Part shown: piece after piece, positions 29,201 to 39,300 of the stretch
Layout of the letters: each line of letters starts with the position of its first letter
Position numbering within the stretch: position 1 is the first letter of the stretch
Assembly (NCBI GenBank): GCA_035703165.1
Contig: DASSYR010000103.1
Coordinates: 108,527 to 172,526 of the forward strand
Length of the DNA stretch: 64,000 bases
Source of the DNA: AWTP1-9 sp035703165
GTDB taxonomy: Bacteria; Bacteroidota; Bacteroidia; Chitinophagales; Chitinophagaceae
Direction of reading: 5' to 3'
Position numbers and translations under genes: made by a program
Notes under the pieces: generated by a model
The model's database searches: none
Seen by the model: only the letters and a program-made list of their open reading frames with translations
Told to the model about the DNA's origin: nothing

Positions 29201-29891
29201 TTTGCTGATCGCGGCTGGTTTCGGAAATGTCGGGGGGCACATTGTCGCTGTTCTCCTTCTGGTAAACATACACCTGGTGATCGCCTTTATCATTGTAAGT
29301 TTCTTCGAGCAGCCACTTGAATATTTGCGAGGGGTTTTCCGGGTCGTATATTTTCGCCGCATCACTTTTCCCAAAGACGCTCACTGTATTTTCAGCAGAA
29401 GTTATTTTCCAGAAATCATCGGAAGGGTTTGCGTTGTTTACATAGCGTTCTATTTTGTCAAACTCCGCTTCTTTACAGGGAATAAAAAAATAAACGGTGT
29501 ACTGATGATTACCAATTTGGGTGGTGGAAGTCATTGGCTCTCCCGTTGGCGTAAGCCGCGGCGCTAAATAGTCTCCGGCGGTGTACAAAAATGTATCCGT
29601 ACCATCATAGGTGGGAATTTTCAGCGAAGTTCTCCGGACGATCTCCGGTGTGGACAATTCCCATCCCAGACCAAAGGGGGAATTGCCATTGCCGGAAGAA
29701 TAATTCAATGACAGTTGTGGCTCAAAGTCCCGGCAGGGCGAGGCCGGAACAGGGATGGACATGGCAGAACTGCCGTTGAAGGCATTGGGCGCAAAGGTTT
29801 CGCCCATGCCCTGCACAGAACCGCCTCCCTTAGGAAGCGCAGGTTTTTGAACCTGGATGCCCTTTTCAGTTTTTTGCTCGGCTGTTCTCAT
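22452..29891 (-). CDS. Tc toxin TcB-TcC fusion with polymorphic C-terminal effector
   Basis: The 2479-aa protein joins the two cocoon-forming Tc subunits. The N-terminal half is TcB: an SpvB domain (GNGNSPFGLGWELSTPEIVRR near residue 75), FG-GAP/VCBS-type repeats (DITGSGRLGLAL, DITGDGVADVVLIS) and MidN/MidC-type regions. The second half is TcC: YD/RHS repeats ending in the RHS core YYGMRYYAPWLGRWTCTDPAG. The two autoprotease aspartates are kept (Asp2203 in DPAG, Asp2226 in VDVGG), so the last 250 residues should be released inside the cocoon. That tail has a Lys-rich linker and then a compact domain with HAIAHSHGG, GN and SSHAN, read here as a putative ββα-metal nuclease. No signal peptide. 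DNA is GC-rich to the RHS core and AT-rich after it (boundary near 23204). Translated just after the 135-aa gene (2-nt gap). Confidence 0.92.
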   Translation of the reverse strand: MRTAEQKTEKGIQVQKPALPKGGGSVQGMGETFAPNAFNGSSAMSIPVPASPCRDFEPQLSLNYSSGNGNSPFGLGWELSTPEIVRRTSLKIPTYDGTDTFLYTAGDYLAPRLTPTGEPMTSTTQIGNHQYTVYFFIPCKEAEFDKIERYVNNANPSDDFWKITSAENTVSVFGKSDAAKIYDPENPSQIFKWLLEETYNDKGDHQVYVYQKENSDNVPPDISETSRDQQTQTYPSSVYYGNFTPVTDGSIVTGESSTAFNPDQWHFQIIFDYGVYNIDPTNPDPHTIPSGNAWPCRQDPFSDYSSGFEIRTYRLCQNILLFHRFDLLAQNAILVSALRLNYSASVILTQLISATHTGYRYKGASYSPPYEVKSIPELSFSYTKFPPLQQGYVPHAVELLVDVNQQAIRQAQEAPYYQLIDLYGEGIPGILYQDGQSVFYRSALKVTETSVEYADPVPVNFPIAGKISPEHILADITGSGRLGLALTSTQQAGFWEMDDSHHWKNFIAFQSFPTNYQYPLNDFTDITGDGVADVVLISDTRVQYNASLNEQGFDAAQQAPNTALVPASKGDSPTEVLFYADMIGSGLSQRVRITKNTVECWPNLGYGNFGEKVAMNNAPDFGPDFDTDRLLWADVDGSGFTDLAYIQSTHIDIYFNQSGNGFSATPLSIPLPENWDNHCQVSFADIKGNGTNCLVFTQTHPQPKIWYYDFNQIQNTDDTFSSQKPYLLSGINNNMGAVTSITYAGSTKFYLEDKSAGIPWITHLPYPVNVIESVTRSDEVSLSSVSTAYQYSHGYYDSHEKEFRGFGRVDTIDAKEFKQFIAQNDGTLAAYNSPDTFTRTWYHTGAFSEYDALMEQYKKEFWQGDNKALPVNYACFKYLSTQPDQETLRNAYRTLYGSVIRSETYGNDASPWQQIPYTVTESEFEAREVQRKFGNRYSSFLLHIRQSVSYDYERNAADPRVEHSFILDTDFYDHVLQSCTVNYPRRSAAIPPGTDPQTLAQQIQLRVSADITTVFNSNEADEYWNIPPPEGQTASGGYLIGADLEAKMYEIANLTPDLPGGYFSFSAMKEQVANALSSGSNINLLEWERDYYFDAVNQKENNLGTIVCPALHHRSESATFAIADLNTTFASCLDPQQLTQLLTANPGINGAHGGYISFDSGSDEGNYYWNPGGSQGYNDASQFFLPSAFYDPFQYPYVYWGATDPDEAVKTVYEYDPYNLFVQNITDPLDNTIQISTFDYQSMQALTIADINGNTTSVLVDALGVVIATSESGKQQGQPIGFTDLSLFTPFTDDEIDEAFANPSGILNEANWMTVASFFQYDLHSWKNNNIPVHFKRVVRNYYYGNTEQQTDNPLYQFEVIYQDGFGRIAQQKIYYDGTRQWQADGTVRYDNKGQAVEQFEPWFDATDQYNLEVSAISELLFYDAPGRLVLTKRCNSIDPDAEDFFTKTLFGYPGPSSPIPTYTGYLNTKLYAGIGVVFQPCAWNALQYDKNDAILDSAYQPAVGNNVDIDAWNKAKVFANTPFQSIEDNMGNLVQEGQLNVPDTEQNNNYFTFNILGEELTSSDQRLHPQQLSNFQYSYDLDRQRIKTISADGGTQWQLQDVMGNILFNCDSRNTQQYYSYDLLRRFSSLYVENNSLPQPLAQTTRITIYGDSQNSGVPYFSNPQQLNLRGEAVIVLDEAGLTLYPSFDIHNHSLLTAQWIKSDYRNEANWNTITNSVISSLITLFQGKYRPSDFTNLKLPSGLTSLLDAPAYVSVTETNAAEQTISTTDADGNISSPQYYSNGWIKGLTVIAGPLVQAANPQAPAPGFFNAQYNEKGQRTSVNYANNTTTSYTYDDYSYELMRIKTIGNANTIIQDLHYHHDPVGNITSARNLAIPTVFFGNQQVDALSTYTYDSLYRLITATGREHQGLWQNVQANQNKFNESFLSTLFNANGQPVSNPQALQNYTQQFTYDAGGNLTRMQQLGNSAYTRNNTIAPDSNQMTESSVGRTPAILYYYDENGNMTTLDGCAYVTWNYRDNMQSAVTVDRSSVDDDNDAEYYVYNGSGQRVRKVHRQKTQTGWNITETLYVGGIEIRKSYAEGAAVNKEWHDVKLDDDNTTFCVWQYWVKGNVNPYEKKVKLRYQLTDVLQSGIYELDENANLITYEEYYPYGGTSIIAAQNQTEVESKHYHYSFKEKDNVTGLYYYGMRYYAPWLGRWTCTDPAGTIDGLNVYAFVGGNPVTQVDVGGMVVAKKTKTTVQRNDNYKNMKDFHKGFGPTRVVKGAKPVKQIKFNKKDKTSSRKKQKGAKKQGATQGLKLQINKSKRKLWPPKLVGDSAFLEKKIAKSKPTNFDPQFHKKRIEILHAIAHSHGGDETTGNATPGSSHANTEDIAHESAMKYLSTQGVEIRHKVTHYTEEVQNGQSKHEQLVFARHKYYLKFPGELQFTKSVDWVVNGMRGNIGKQEFDELFHKFLNAGHTPVTNLNYKPKTAMDSFHNYK

Positions 29892-29893
29892 CG

Positions 29894-30301
29894 CTAACTA
29901 TTTAAAACCTGGTATTGCACAACAAGGATAATGTTTTGCAAATCGGAAGGCAGTTGACCGCCGGTAACTGTTAAATTCAAATTCTGCATTCCCAACGATA
30001 AATTAAAACCAGTTGCTAAACCTGTTGATTGGTTGTTATTCCATGACCTAAATTCGATATTATTCAATTGACTTATGTTAATAGTTAAACCTGTGGCAGA
30101 ATTTGCGGACTGAAGGATCATCACTATTTGTTCCACTGTAACCGTTGATGCTCCCGGCACTCTTTTCCACCTGGCAGCGTTAACCGAAAAAGGAAGTCCT
30201 TGAGCCGGGTTAGCAATAAAACTATTCCAGGCCGTCATAAATTCCTGCGCCAGCGAAATAGTTTGGTAACCGTTATGAAGAAGGTCCCCGTGCTGTTTCA
30301 A
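29894..30301 (-). CDS. Small Tc-operon protein, possibly related to the TcA C-terminus
   Basis: This 135-aa protein of no recognised family sits between TcA and TcB-TcC. The TTG at 30301 overlaps the TcA stop by 29 bp, and the stop leaves only 2 nt before the TcB-TcC ATG, so it is tightly coupled to both. A shorter ATG start at 30238 is possible. The last ~35 residues (FNLSLGMQNLNL ... LPSDLQNIILVVQYQV) resemble the last strands of TcA (SWALELPMAEND ... NGITDVIVQINYTAL), the part that forms the TcB-binding surface. It could be a fragment or paralogue of the TcB-binding domain, a chaperone or an assembly cap. That comparison was made by eye. Confidence 0.75.
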   Translation of the reverse strand: MKQHGDLLHNGYQTISLAQEFMTAWNSFIANPAQGLPFSVNAARWKRVPGASTVTVEQIVMILQSANSATGLTINISQLNNIEFRSWNNNQSTGLATGFNLSLGMQNLNLTVTGGQLPSDLQNIILVVQYQVLNS

Positions 30302-33300
30302 CTACAGATTTATAGGCGCTGCTTGCCGCCAACGCCGTATAATTGATTTGAACAATTACATCGGTAATGCCGTTGTAGTTAATGTCGTTTTCCGCCATGG
30401 GCAATTCCAACGCCCATGATGATACCGCTCCCGTTCCTTCAAATGGCAGATAGCGCGGATCGTTAAAATTGAGTTCAAACATTCCGGTATCGTTCACTCC
30501 CTGTGATAATGCAATTTGTTGATTGGGTATCAGGTTTGCCTGGAGGGCCGTATTACCTGAGTTCAGACCGGTTCCCTTTAATAAATATTGAACGGCATTT
30601 TGTCCATCGCTTTCATCGGAATTAATGATTTTACTGGCGGTTTGCATTAACGTAGCATGAATGTTCTGATAAGGTCCTACCACCATTGGTATTGAAATGG
30701 AAACCGTTTTTATTTTCCGGCAAAAGTGACCCGGATAATCCCAGGCAAAATCCTTTTCGGTAATATCAAACTGGCAACTGCCGGCAGTAATTAAATTTGC
30801 CAATGCAATAGGATCAAACTGCGCCAGCGAAATGGTTTTGGTAATTTCAAACCTGCGCACATTCTGGTTCATGTAGGTTTTTTCCATGCGCAGCAGGTCA
30901 AGCTGGAGCGATTCTCCGGAAAGCAAGCCTTCATATAAACTGTTCCAATATCCCGACTGAATAAAATTACCCTGTTGGTTGGAGAACGGAAGGCCGATGT
31001 GTTCAAACTTCCAGGCATTCTCCGCCTGAAGGGCCAGTTCGTGGGCCAACTGGTAGGTCTGGAAATACAGGGCCGAAAGTTGTCCTATATACCAACTGTA
31101 TAACTGCTCGTTGGTAAATTTTGATTTATAAAATTCTGCTACTTTCTGTTGCTGTTCCATTTGCTTTTGCAAAACGGTGATATCCTGCTGAGCCATATCA
31201 ACCTGGTATTGGGCCGCCAGTATCTGGTAATTGATCTGGTTGATGTCGTCCTGGGCCAGTTGCGCCTGCAATTGCCAATCCTGTGCCCGGCGGTTAAACT
31301 CTGCATTTATGCCGGCCACGCCCGATTTTTGATTAAAAATACTTCCAACGCCTTCGGCAATGGTTGCTCCCTGATTGATGGCGTCGCCCGGGTGAAAGCC
31401 GCCGTCGGAAAATCCGAAAATGGTTGGCGTAGCATATCCAACAATGGCCGCTACGCGAATACCTTCTACTACATCTTGCGCTATAATGGCCTGATTAGCT
31501 AAACTTAGCTGGCTTTGTTCAGTGGCAGAAAGACCAGCGGCAATTAATTGCGTATAATAAGTTTCCCTGTTTTGAGCGCTGGTTAATCCTTGCTGCAAGG
31601 CGTTGAGGGTTTCTTGCGCATATTGCAGGTTATCCTGCCTGGCTGCCTGGGTTAAGGCTAAAATATCCCGCTCATTTTTGTTGTACAATTCCGCCAGCTT
31701 CTGCGCATCCTTAGTTTGAAGGGCAGAAAGAAGCGATTGTCCAAACTGAATAACTGCTTCGGTAAACTCTTTTGCTTTTTCAATCATCACTTCAAAACGA
31801 TAATAGGGCACTAACGAGTTGTTCAATGAGATGGCCTGTTCCAGGCTTTCTCCGGAACCAATAGCATTAACCAGGTCCATCGGGTTAATGGGCGGAGAAA
31901 AGAGCGGCAGATTATCCGTTTGTCCAGTAATAGTTAAACCATGACGGATATTATAAATGCGCTGTTTTACTTCATCCCAATAACTCAGGAATTGCGAGTT
32001 GCGGGGGATGCCGAAACGAGGTGGTATTAAGTGTAACTGTGTATTAGTACCAATGAAAGTTCCTGCGCTTGTAAACCGGATACATGATATACTTGCAGTA
32101 TTAGTTGTTATACTATTTTGAATCCATGAATTTCCGTTGTCATTGGTTGTCCAGACTCCGTTGGCTAGGGTACCAACGTACACGACTTCTCCATCAAACT
32201 CAATACTGGTAATAGAGCTTGTGGTTGGAAAACCACTGCCGGTTACCTGCGTCCAATTACTCCCGTTATCAGATGTCCAAAGTCCTGAAGCAGTTGTGCC
32301 ACTGTAGAACACATTTTTAAAATACCTGATGGAAACAACTTTTGTGTTATTAAAGTCCGAAACCGGTGCCCAAGTTTTTCCATTATCTGAAGATGAGTAA
32401 AGACCATTATTGTCAGTGTATCCTGTAAATAAAATTCCCTGGTATGCTTCCAAAAGATTCAGGTCTCCATTAGGCGCATTCGAGAGCGTAGCCCATGTGC
32501 TTCCATTGTCTGATGAAACATATATTCCTCCATCAAAACTTAAAAAAATAAATCCGGCTTGGGTAGCAAATTTCCAGGCAAGTCCATTGTTATTTGATGT
32601 AAAAGTCTTTCCGCCATCGTTTGAAATATATGTGTGATACCACGAAGCAACAAGCAGGATATTATTAATATACGCTATATCATGGATTATATCCGAATTG
32701 GTTATACCGGGTACAGCGCTCCAGGTTTTTCCCACATCAAGAGATTGATATAAACCTGCATCTGCAATTGCATAAAAAGTATCAATAATAAAAATAATTT
32801 TAGAGACTCCTTCACCAAACCCCTGAGAAGGAAATGAATAAACGTTGTTCCAGTTTTTCCCGTCAGCCGATCTCCAGAGTGATAAATTCTGGCATCCGGC
32901 TAAAATAATTCCTTCCTTTTCATAGATATAAGTTACTTCGCTTATATCAAAGGTTTCGACTGTAGGTTCTTGCGACTCATAGGAAATTGAAGTTTGCAGA
33001 TTTTCAGGCCCCAAATCCTGCGGCTGCGTACCGAGTAAATTATAGGCGAGCACGTACAACATCTCCGCTTCGTTGATGCTGCTCCGTGTGTTTTCGGTAT
33101 ATAGCCTGTCGCCCCAGTTCAATAAATTGTTGATGTAGTGCATCACAATCGTCTTCTGGTAAGCGATGGGCCGCAACTGCGCAATGGCTTGCGGATCGAA
33201 GGGTTTGGATTCGCTGGCATAAAGCTGAACCGCATTATGCAAATCCTTTCTCAATTCGGCTATTTCGCCCTCGGCCAATTCATTGGCAAGCGTTTGATTG

Positions 33301-36300
33301 GGATTGGTTCCGTCTGTTCGTAAACCAAGGAATCGCCAGTACTTGTTATTTGTCTGATTGTTTGAATCAGCAATAAGCGGATTAAAAACATATTCATACC
33401 ACTGCTTTGCAAGCGCAAACTGTTGTTGTTTATTCAGTTCGTTGGCCACTAAAAAAGGCAAATGGAAGAACAGTTCCCAATAATAGATGCGCATGGCGTT
33501 TTTATTGCTGAAATCAATCACATCCAATGGATAATTAGGCAAGGGAATATATTGGTTAACGGGCAATAAATTTTCAAATGCCGATTCAGGAGTTTGTTGC
33601 GCGGAAGTAGTAAGGAGCTTGTTGATTCCGCCTGGCGCATTTAAGAGGGCGCCCAGGGCGGGGATAGCCATGCTGTTCAGGCGGTAGACGTTAATGTTAG
33701 TTGGGCTGTTTCCGGGAAGATAGGAGACATTCAGGTACTGATCTTTCTGGCCGTTTACGATAAACCAGTCGGGTTCGTCTTGTATGAGAACTGATGCGCC
33801 AATATTGCTATATGCTGATTGAGGTGGAATAACGGGTTGTGCAGAAAAAAATGGTAAAGAAACGACGCTCCAACTGCCAGGAAAATTTGCACTTGTTGTG
33901 GTATATAAACCGCTCGAGGTTCCGGCATACCAGTTCGAATTAGTACTGTCATAGTAAACCACCTGAACATTGCAATTAACAGGTATTCCATCAGACACCA
34001 GGGTCCAGACTTCGTTTCCAACGGAACTATAAAGGCCATTTGCTGTACCCGCAAGCCAATTATTATTTCCGTCGGTGCATAAACTCAAGACATTGGCGTT
34101 AGGCGGTATCCCATTTATTGCGGCCGGAGCAACCCGCCACCAGCCTTGAGACAAATTTATAGTGCCGTAAAGCCCTGAAGAAGTACCCGCTTCATAGGTA
34201 TAAGGATTAGTACCGCCAAATGAAAGGCATTGAATGTTCAAATTCTGGGGCATGGGGGAATATCCCGCTGCACTGTATCCGGTTACTTGTATCCAATTAC
34301 TTCCGGGACTAATTCCATAATTTGAATATAGCCCGGAAGATGTTCCGGCAAAAACACGGACAGTTCCATCATTCAATAAGCATTGCACGGGAATAGCAGG
34401 TACACCCGGAACAGTTGCCCAACTCGTTAGTAAAAAAGATGAAAAAAATAATCCACTATCCGTACCGGCATACCAGTTTAATAATCCATCATAAAGGACA
34501 CACAGAACATTCACATTTTCTGGAAGTCCATTAGCTAATGACCAACTACTGCCATTGTTTGTGCTTATATAAAGTCCTTTTGATGTACCGACAAGCCAAT
34601 GATGGTTATTATCAGTACAAATACTTTGAATAGAGGCATTCAATACTTTTGTGATTTTATTCTGGCTCCATGTATAGAGTCCGGTAGTCGTTCCAAAATA
34701 GTATGGAGAAATATTTGGTCCAAAGCAAACAACATCTACATTTGGGTAGCTCTCAGACGCTTGTGTAGTTCCTGATTGGGTCACGTAGAGCCCGAAAGGT
34801 GTTCCGATATACACATACCCGGATAAAAATTGAAGACATTGAAAATGTCTTATTTTAGTAATTTCAGGGAGGTTAGAGGGCTGATATAAATAAAGGTTTT
34901 GAAATACCCAAATGACTAAATTATTGTCGTTTTCCGCTTGAGTAAATCGAACCTCTGCATCATGCCTGGTGGAAATTTTAAACGAGATGGTTGTGTTACC
35001 AGACATGCTACTGGTTGTGGTAGCCGGGGAAATATTTCCACTGTTAAAATCAACTTTAAGAATAGTATGAGGAGGTGTCCAGTTTTTAGTAAAGTCTAAA
35101 TAAGATAAAACCACGCTGCCCGAATAATACTCATAAGTTGTTTTTGATACAGTTGGACTATTGCTTAAAACGGATTCATTTTGAGTCTTACTTTGTTCTA
35201 CCCAAAAGATATACCACCTGCCAAAAGCAAAAACCGGTTTGGGGATCCCGTATTGGCCGGGTTGATACTCCACCGTTTTTATAGCTGCCGTTACCTTTTT
35301 CCATTGCCCCCAGTCGTAAGGAATGTATTGTGTCTCTGAAACAGATTCCCGGAATTTGGATAAGCGATAGTAATACTGTCCGTGGACTGAAGGACCAACG
35401 CCTATCATGCACAATTCCCTGAAGTTTTGCGCTCCTTCCGCGTCTTCATTTGTGTAGGTGCGGGCTGCGCAACTAATTACCTGAAGGTTGCCAATTTCTT
35501 CCAGGTCATTCATGTAATCTCTGAAAACGGTTTCTACATTTTCGGGGTTGGTTAAATCGGCTTGTTTCAAAGCGTTTTCGGCTTTGCTGAACAGATCGGT
35601 TTTTTCCACCCGCAGTTCCGGCTCTATATAGTTTTCCGGATATAAAAACACTTCCATATTGGCCTGCCACATTCTGTAACTCTGCATCCATTGCCAAAGC
35701 GTTGGCAACATAGAGCCAGGCGCTAACGTGGTTCCGGGTTCTAATTGATTTAAACAGCGATAGATGTATAACTGAACGGCAGATATAGCCTCTCGTATTT
35801 TTGTTGTTTGGATAGCGCCGGTAATTTCCACATCAATCAGCAGGTAAGCATATAATCCTCTGGCATTATTTCCGTAATTGCCCAATAAATTGGGAGCGCC
35901 GGAACTGAGATTATAAATAGCCAGCGGAACTAATTTATCGCGAAGTCTTTCACTTAACTTGTTTTGTATGTTGGTCAATGCGGCAGGCGAATCTTTCAAC
36001 TGCGCCTGCAGGCCTCCCCAAAGCGCAGATGCGAGCGCCTCAAAGTCTTCTGGAGGAGTATCATCCGCAACAATCTTTCCAAGCTTCCACACCTCAGTTA
36101 CCTTTATCCCCAACAGCGAAGCCATGGCAAAGTATGTATTTAATAAGTCAATGGCCTTGATGGAAGGATATGCGATATTCAGGCAGGAACTGCCTGTAAT
36201 ATCGGTGAGTTCATCGTTGTTCCAGGCGGTAAGCTGGGCCAGTTTAGATATCCAATCTGCTGTTCCGGGATTTTGCAGGATATTCAACAGGTTGTTTTGC

Positions 36301-39300
36301 GCATCGTTGAACGTTTTTTTCAATTGTTTAAATTCCCCTATTTCTTTTATGAACTGCATGGAAACAGGGAAGAGTGCGGTGTGGCTATAACCCGTTTTAA
36401 AAAAACTTGCTTCAGCGGGCGATAAGGAAAAGCCGGTTATCAGCATAGCTCCCCGCTGCAGGTTCTTTAACAACTGTATGTTCCTTGCCTGCGAAGCGCC
36501 TTCCGGTTCACTGGCATTATTAAGTATTGCGCCCAATAAATTCGGCGGACTGGTTTGTAAAGGGTTTTGGGGATCGAGTATTTCAGAAAGATTTAAATCT
36601 CCCCATTTCTTAAGCGCTTCCGACAGGGCGGTTGACGTATGATAGAGCGCTGCCAGGTTATGGGAAAGAATTCGTTGTTGCCTGATATAAGCGCTATTCA
36701 GATAATCGGATAGATTTCCGGTAGCCAATTTCAGTTGATCATTGATCCAGGACGGAATGATGGATGCTCCGACATATATGTCTCCCACAGACGACACGCT
36801 TATGTTGAATATGGAATTGAAGGGCGGCGAGCCATCAACAGACTGTACTTGCGACCAATCTTCTTTATGCATCCAGAGACCATTGGCGGCGGTTCCCGCA
36901 TAAACGGTTGTTATCCCACTACTTGTTACAATTGCTATAGCGGTAATGTCAGCGGTTGAAAGATCAGAAGGAAGGTCGTTCTGCGACCAGTTTGTTCCAT
37001 CATATATCCACAGACCATTGGCAGCGGTTCCTGCATAAATGGTTGTTCCATTGAATGCTAACGTAGTAATATAAGCGTTTAAAGGAAAGGGTGCGCCGTT
37101 TTGCGACCAGTTTGTTCCATCAAACATCCATAGACCATTGGCAGCAGTTCCCACATAAATGGTTGTTCCATTGAATGCTATAGTAGTAATTTCATAATTT
37201 GAAAGGTTGGCGCTCTGCGACCAGTTTGTTCCATTGTAAGTCCATAGACCATTGGCAGCAGTTCCTGCATAAACGGTTGTACCATTGATTGCTAAAGCAG
37301 TGATTTCATCATTTGAAAGGGCATTGACTTGCGACCAGCTTGTTCCATCATATATCCATAGACCATTGGCAGCAGTTCCGACATAAATGGTTGTTCCATT
37401 TATTGCCAAAGCAGTGATTTCATCATTTGAAAGGGCATTGACTTGCGACCAGCTTGTTCCATCATATATCCATAGACCATTGGCAGCAGTTCCTGCATAA
37501 ATGGTTGTTCCGTCGAATACTAAAGCAGTAATTTCATAGTTTGAAAGGGGGCTGGTCTGCGACCAGTTTGTTCCATCAAACATCCAGAGACCATCTAACA
37601 TCGGGGTGTCAACCAGGTTCAATGAATTTAAAGTATGGGTAACTGCCTGAACAATGATTGACCTTAATTGCCCATTCAGAATTTCATGGCCCTTTGGAAG
37701 GGAACTAACAATACCATTTTGGGAAATAAGATTGGCGTTCTGCAGTTGGTGATATATGGAGCTACCCGGGTTATTGGGATCGCCGGCTATCATCCATTTA
37801 CAATACTCCATAGCATGGAGCGAAAGTTGTTTAACAATTTGATCAATGGTCTTCCCAGGGAATGGCGTAACAATCTGCTTGAAAAAATCAGAAAGAACAA
37901 GTGATTTAAAAAACGTAGTGATACTCGCATGTATTGCCGCATAGAGCGCTTTTTCCGTTGCAAATTCGTTTTTCAAAGACGACTGAAGCAGCGCTATAAA
38001 ATTTTGAGCTGCATCGGATGAAATGACGCTATTTTGAACAACCGTATCGTTGCTTTTACCCAGGACGATAAACTCCAGTTGCCCTAAGCTTACCGGGGCC
38101 GTTTTAAGCCATGAAAAAAGGTTGGTTAGATGCGACAGCGCATAAAGCGTAGTGGAATCCAGTTCCGAGGTTGAAACCAACAGATTATTGAGTTCCATGA
38201 ATTCCATGTAAACATACTGATCCACATTTTTTGGGCTAAGCCCTGTTACAGGGTTTGAACCTATTGTAAGACTCGAAAATACTTGTTCGGGCTCACTGAG
38301 AACAAGCGTGATATTAGTAGTGCTTCCGGACACAGCGATTGTATAAGTAATAGAACCGGTTGCCGCTTGCGACATGATACTGGTAATGGCTCCCGATACC
38401 AAGACTGTATTATCCGCAGGGTTTTCAATATTTAAAATAATGCCATTGAGATCATTATTGGGATTGTTGTTGTACCGCAGATAATGAACCAGGCCTGTCT
38501 CCTCGCTAAGAATCTCACTTCCGGAAAAAATATCAACCATTGATCTGTTGAGTATTTTGGGCAGCAGGCTCATTCGGTACAAGAGCGCCAGGTTTGTTGC
38601 ATTGATGGTTAGCGCATAGTTGTTGTTGTTGACATACCGGATGATTGGCGCAACGGCTTTCAGGAGATCGCTCTGACTCAATTGCAGGGCGGCTGAGAGT
38701 GCGCTTTCCGTTTGTTTATCTGCAGAAGAAGTAACCGAACCCGATTGCGGCACATTCCAGGTGAATGGAATTGTATTCAGCGGTGGATTAGCCGGATTTT
38801 CGAAGATTGACTTGTAAAAACTTGGCCCGTTCTTTGATCCGAAGTTTTTTATTTGTCCTAAAAATCCGCAGCATTGATTAACAGTGAGTCTTTTTTGTAC
38901 CATTTCCTGCATCCATGAGAGATAAGGTAGGATGGCGTCCTGTATAGTAGGGGTGGGGGATGTTGGATTAAGAACATTGCCGATGGTCTGTAATGCCCAA
39001 TCCAAATCGGTAAACGACCAACCAATCGCCTGGGCCAGGCGCACAAAGCGCATGATGCGCCCTACGTTGGCGGCAGTTAGATTTACCAACGTTTGTCCCT
39101 GAATTTCTATTGGCGGGACGCTGCCGATATTAATATAAAAATTCTGCTGAAAGGTTCCCGTTGTAATCTCGGCATCGCTGAGATCCTCATAAATCAACTC
39201 CTGCAATTGGTCTTGGTATAACCCGGTTTGAGTTAAAAATGTTTGTATATCCGAAAGATAAGTTACAACAGTAGCATCGCTTGTTCCCGATGGATAACCG

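Noticed and set aside
23082..29567. Many long plus-strand frames opposite the TcB-TcC gene
   Set aside because: They are antisense shadows of a GC-richer coding region, with no start context and no recognisable product.
32020..37605. Repeat blocks considered as a CRISPR-like or mobile repeat array
   Set aside because: They are in frame inside one continuous coding sequence with a codon-multiple period, and have no spacers.
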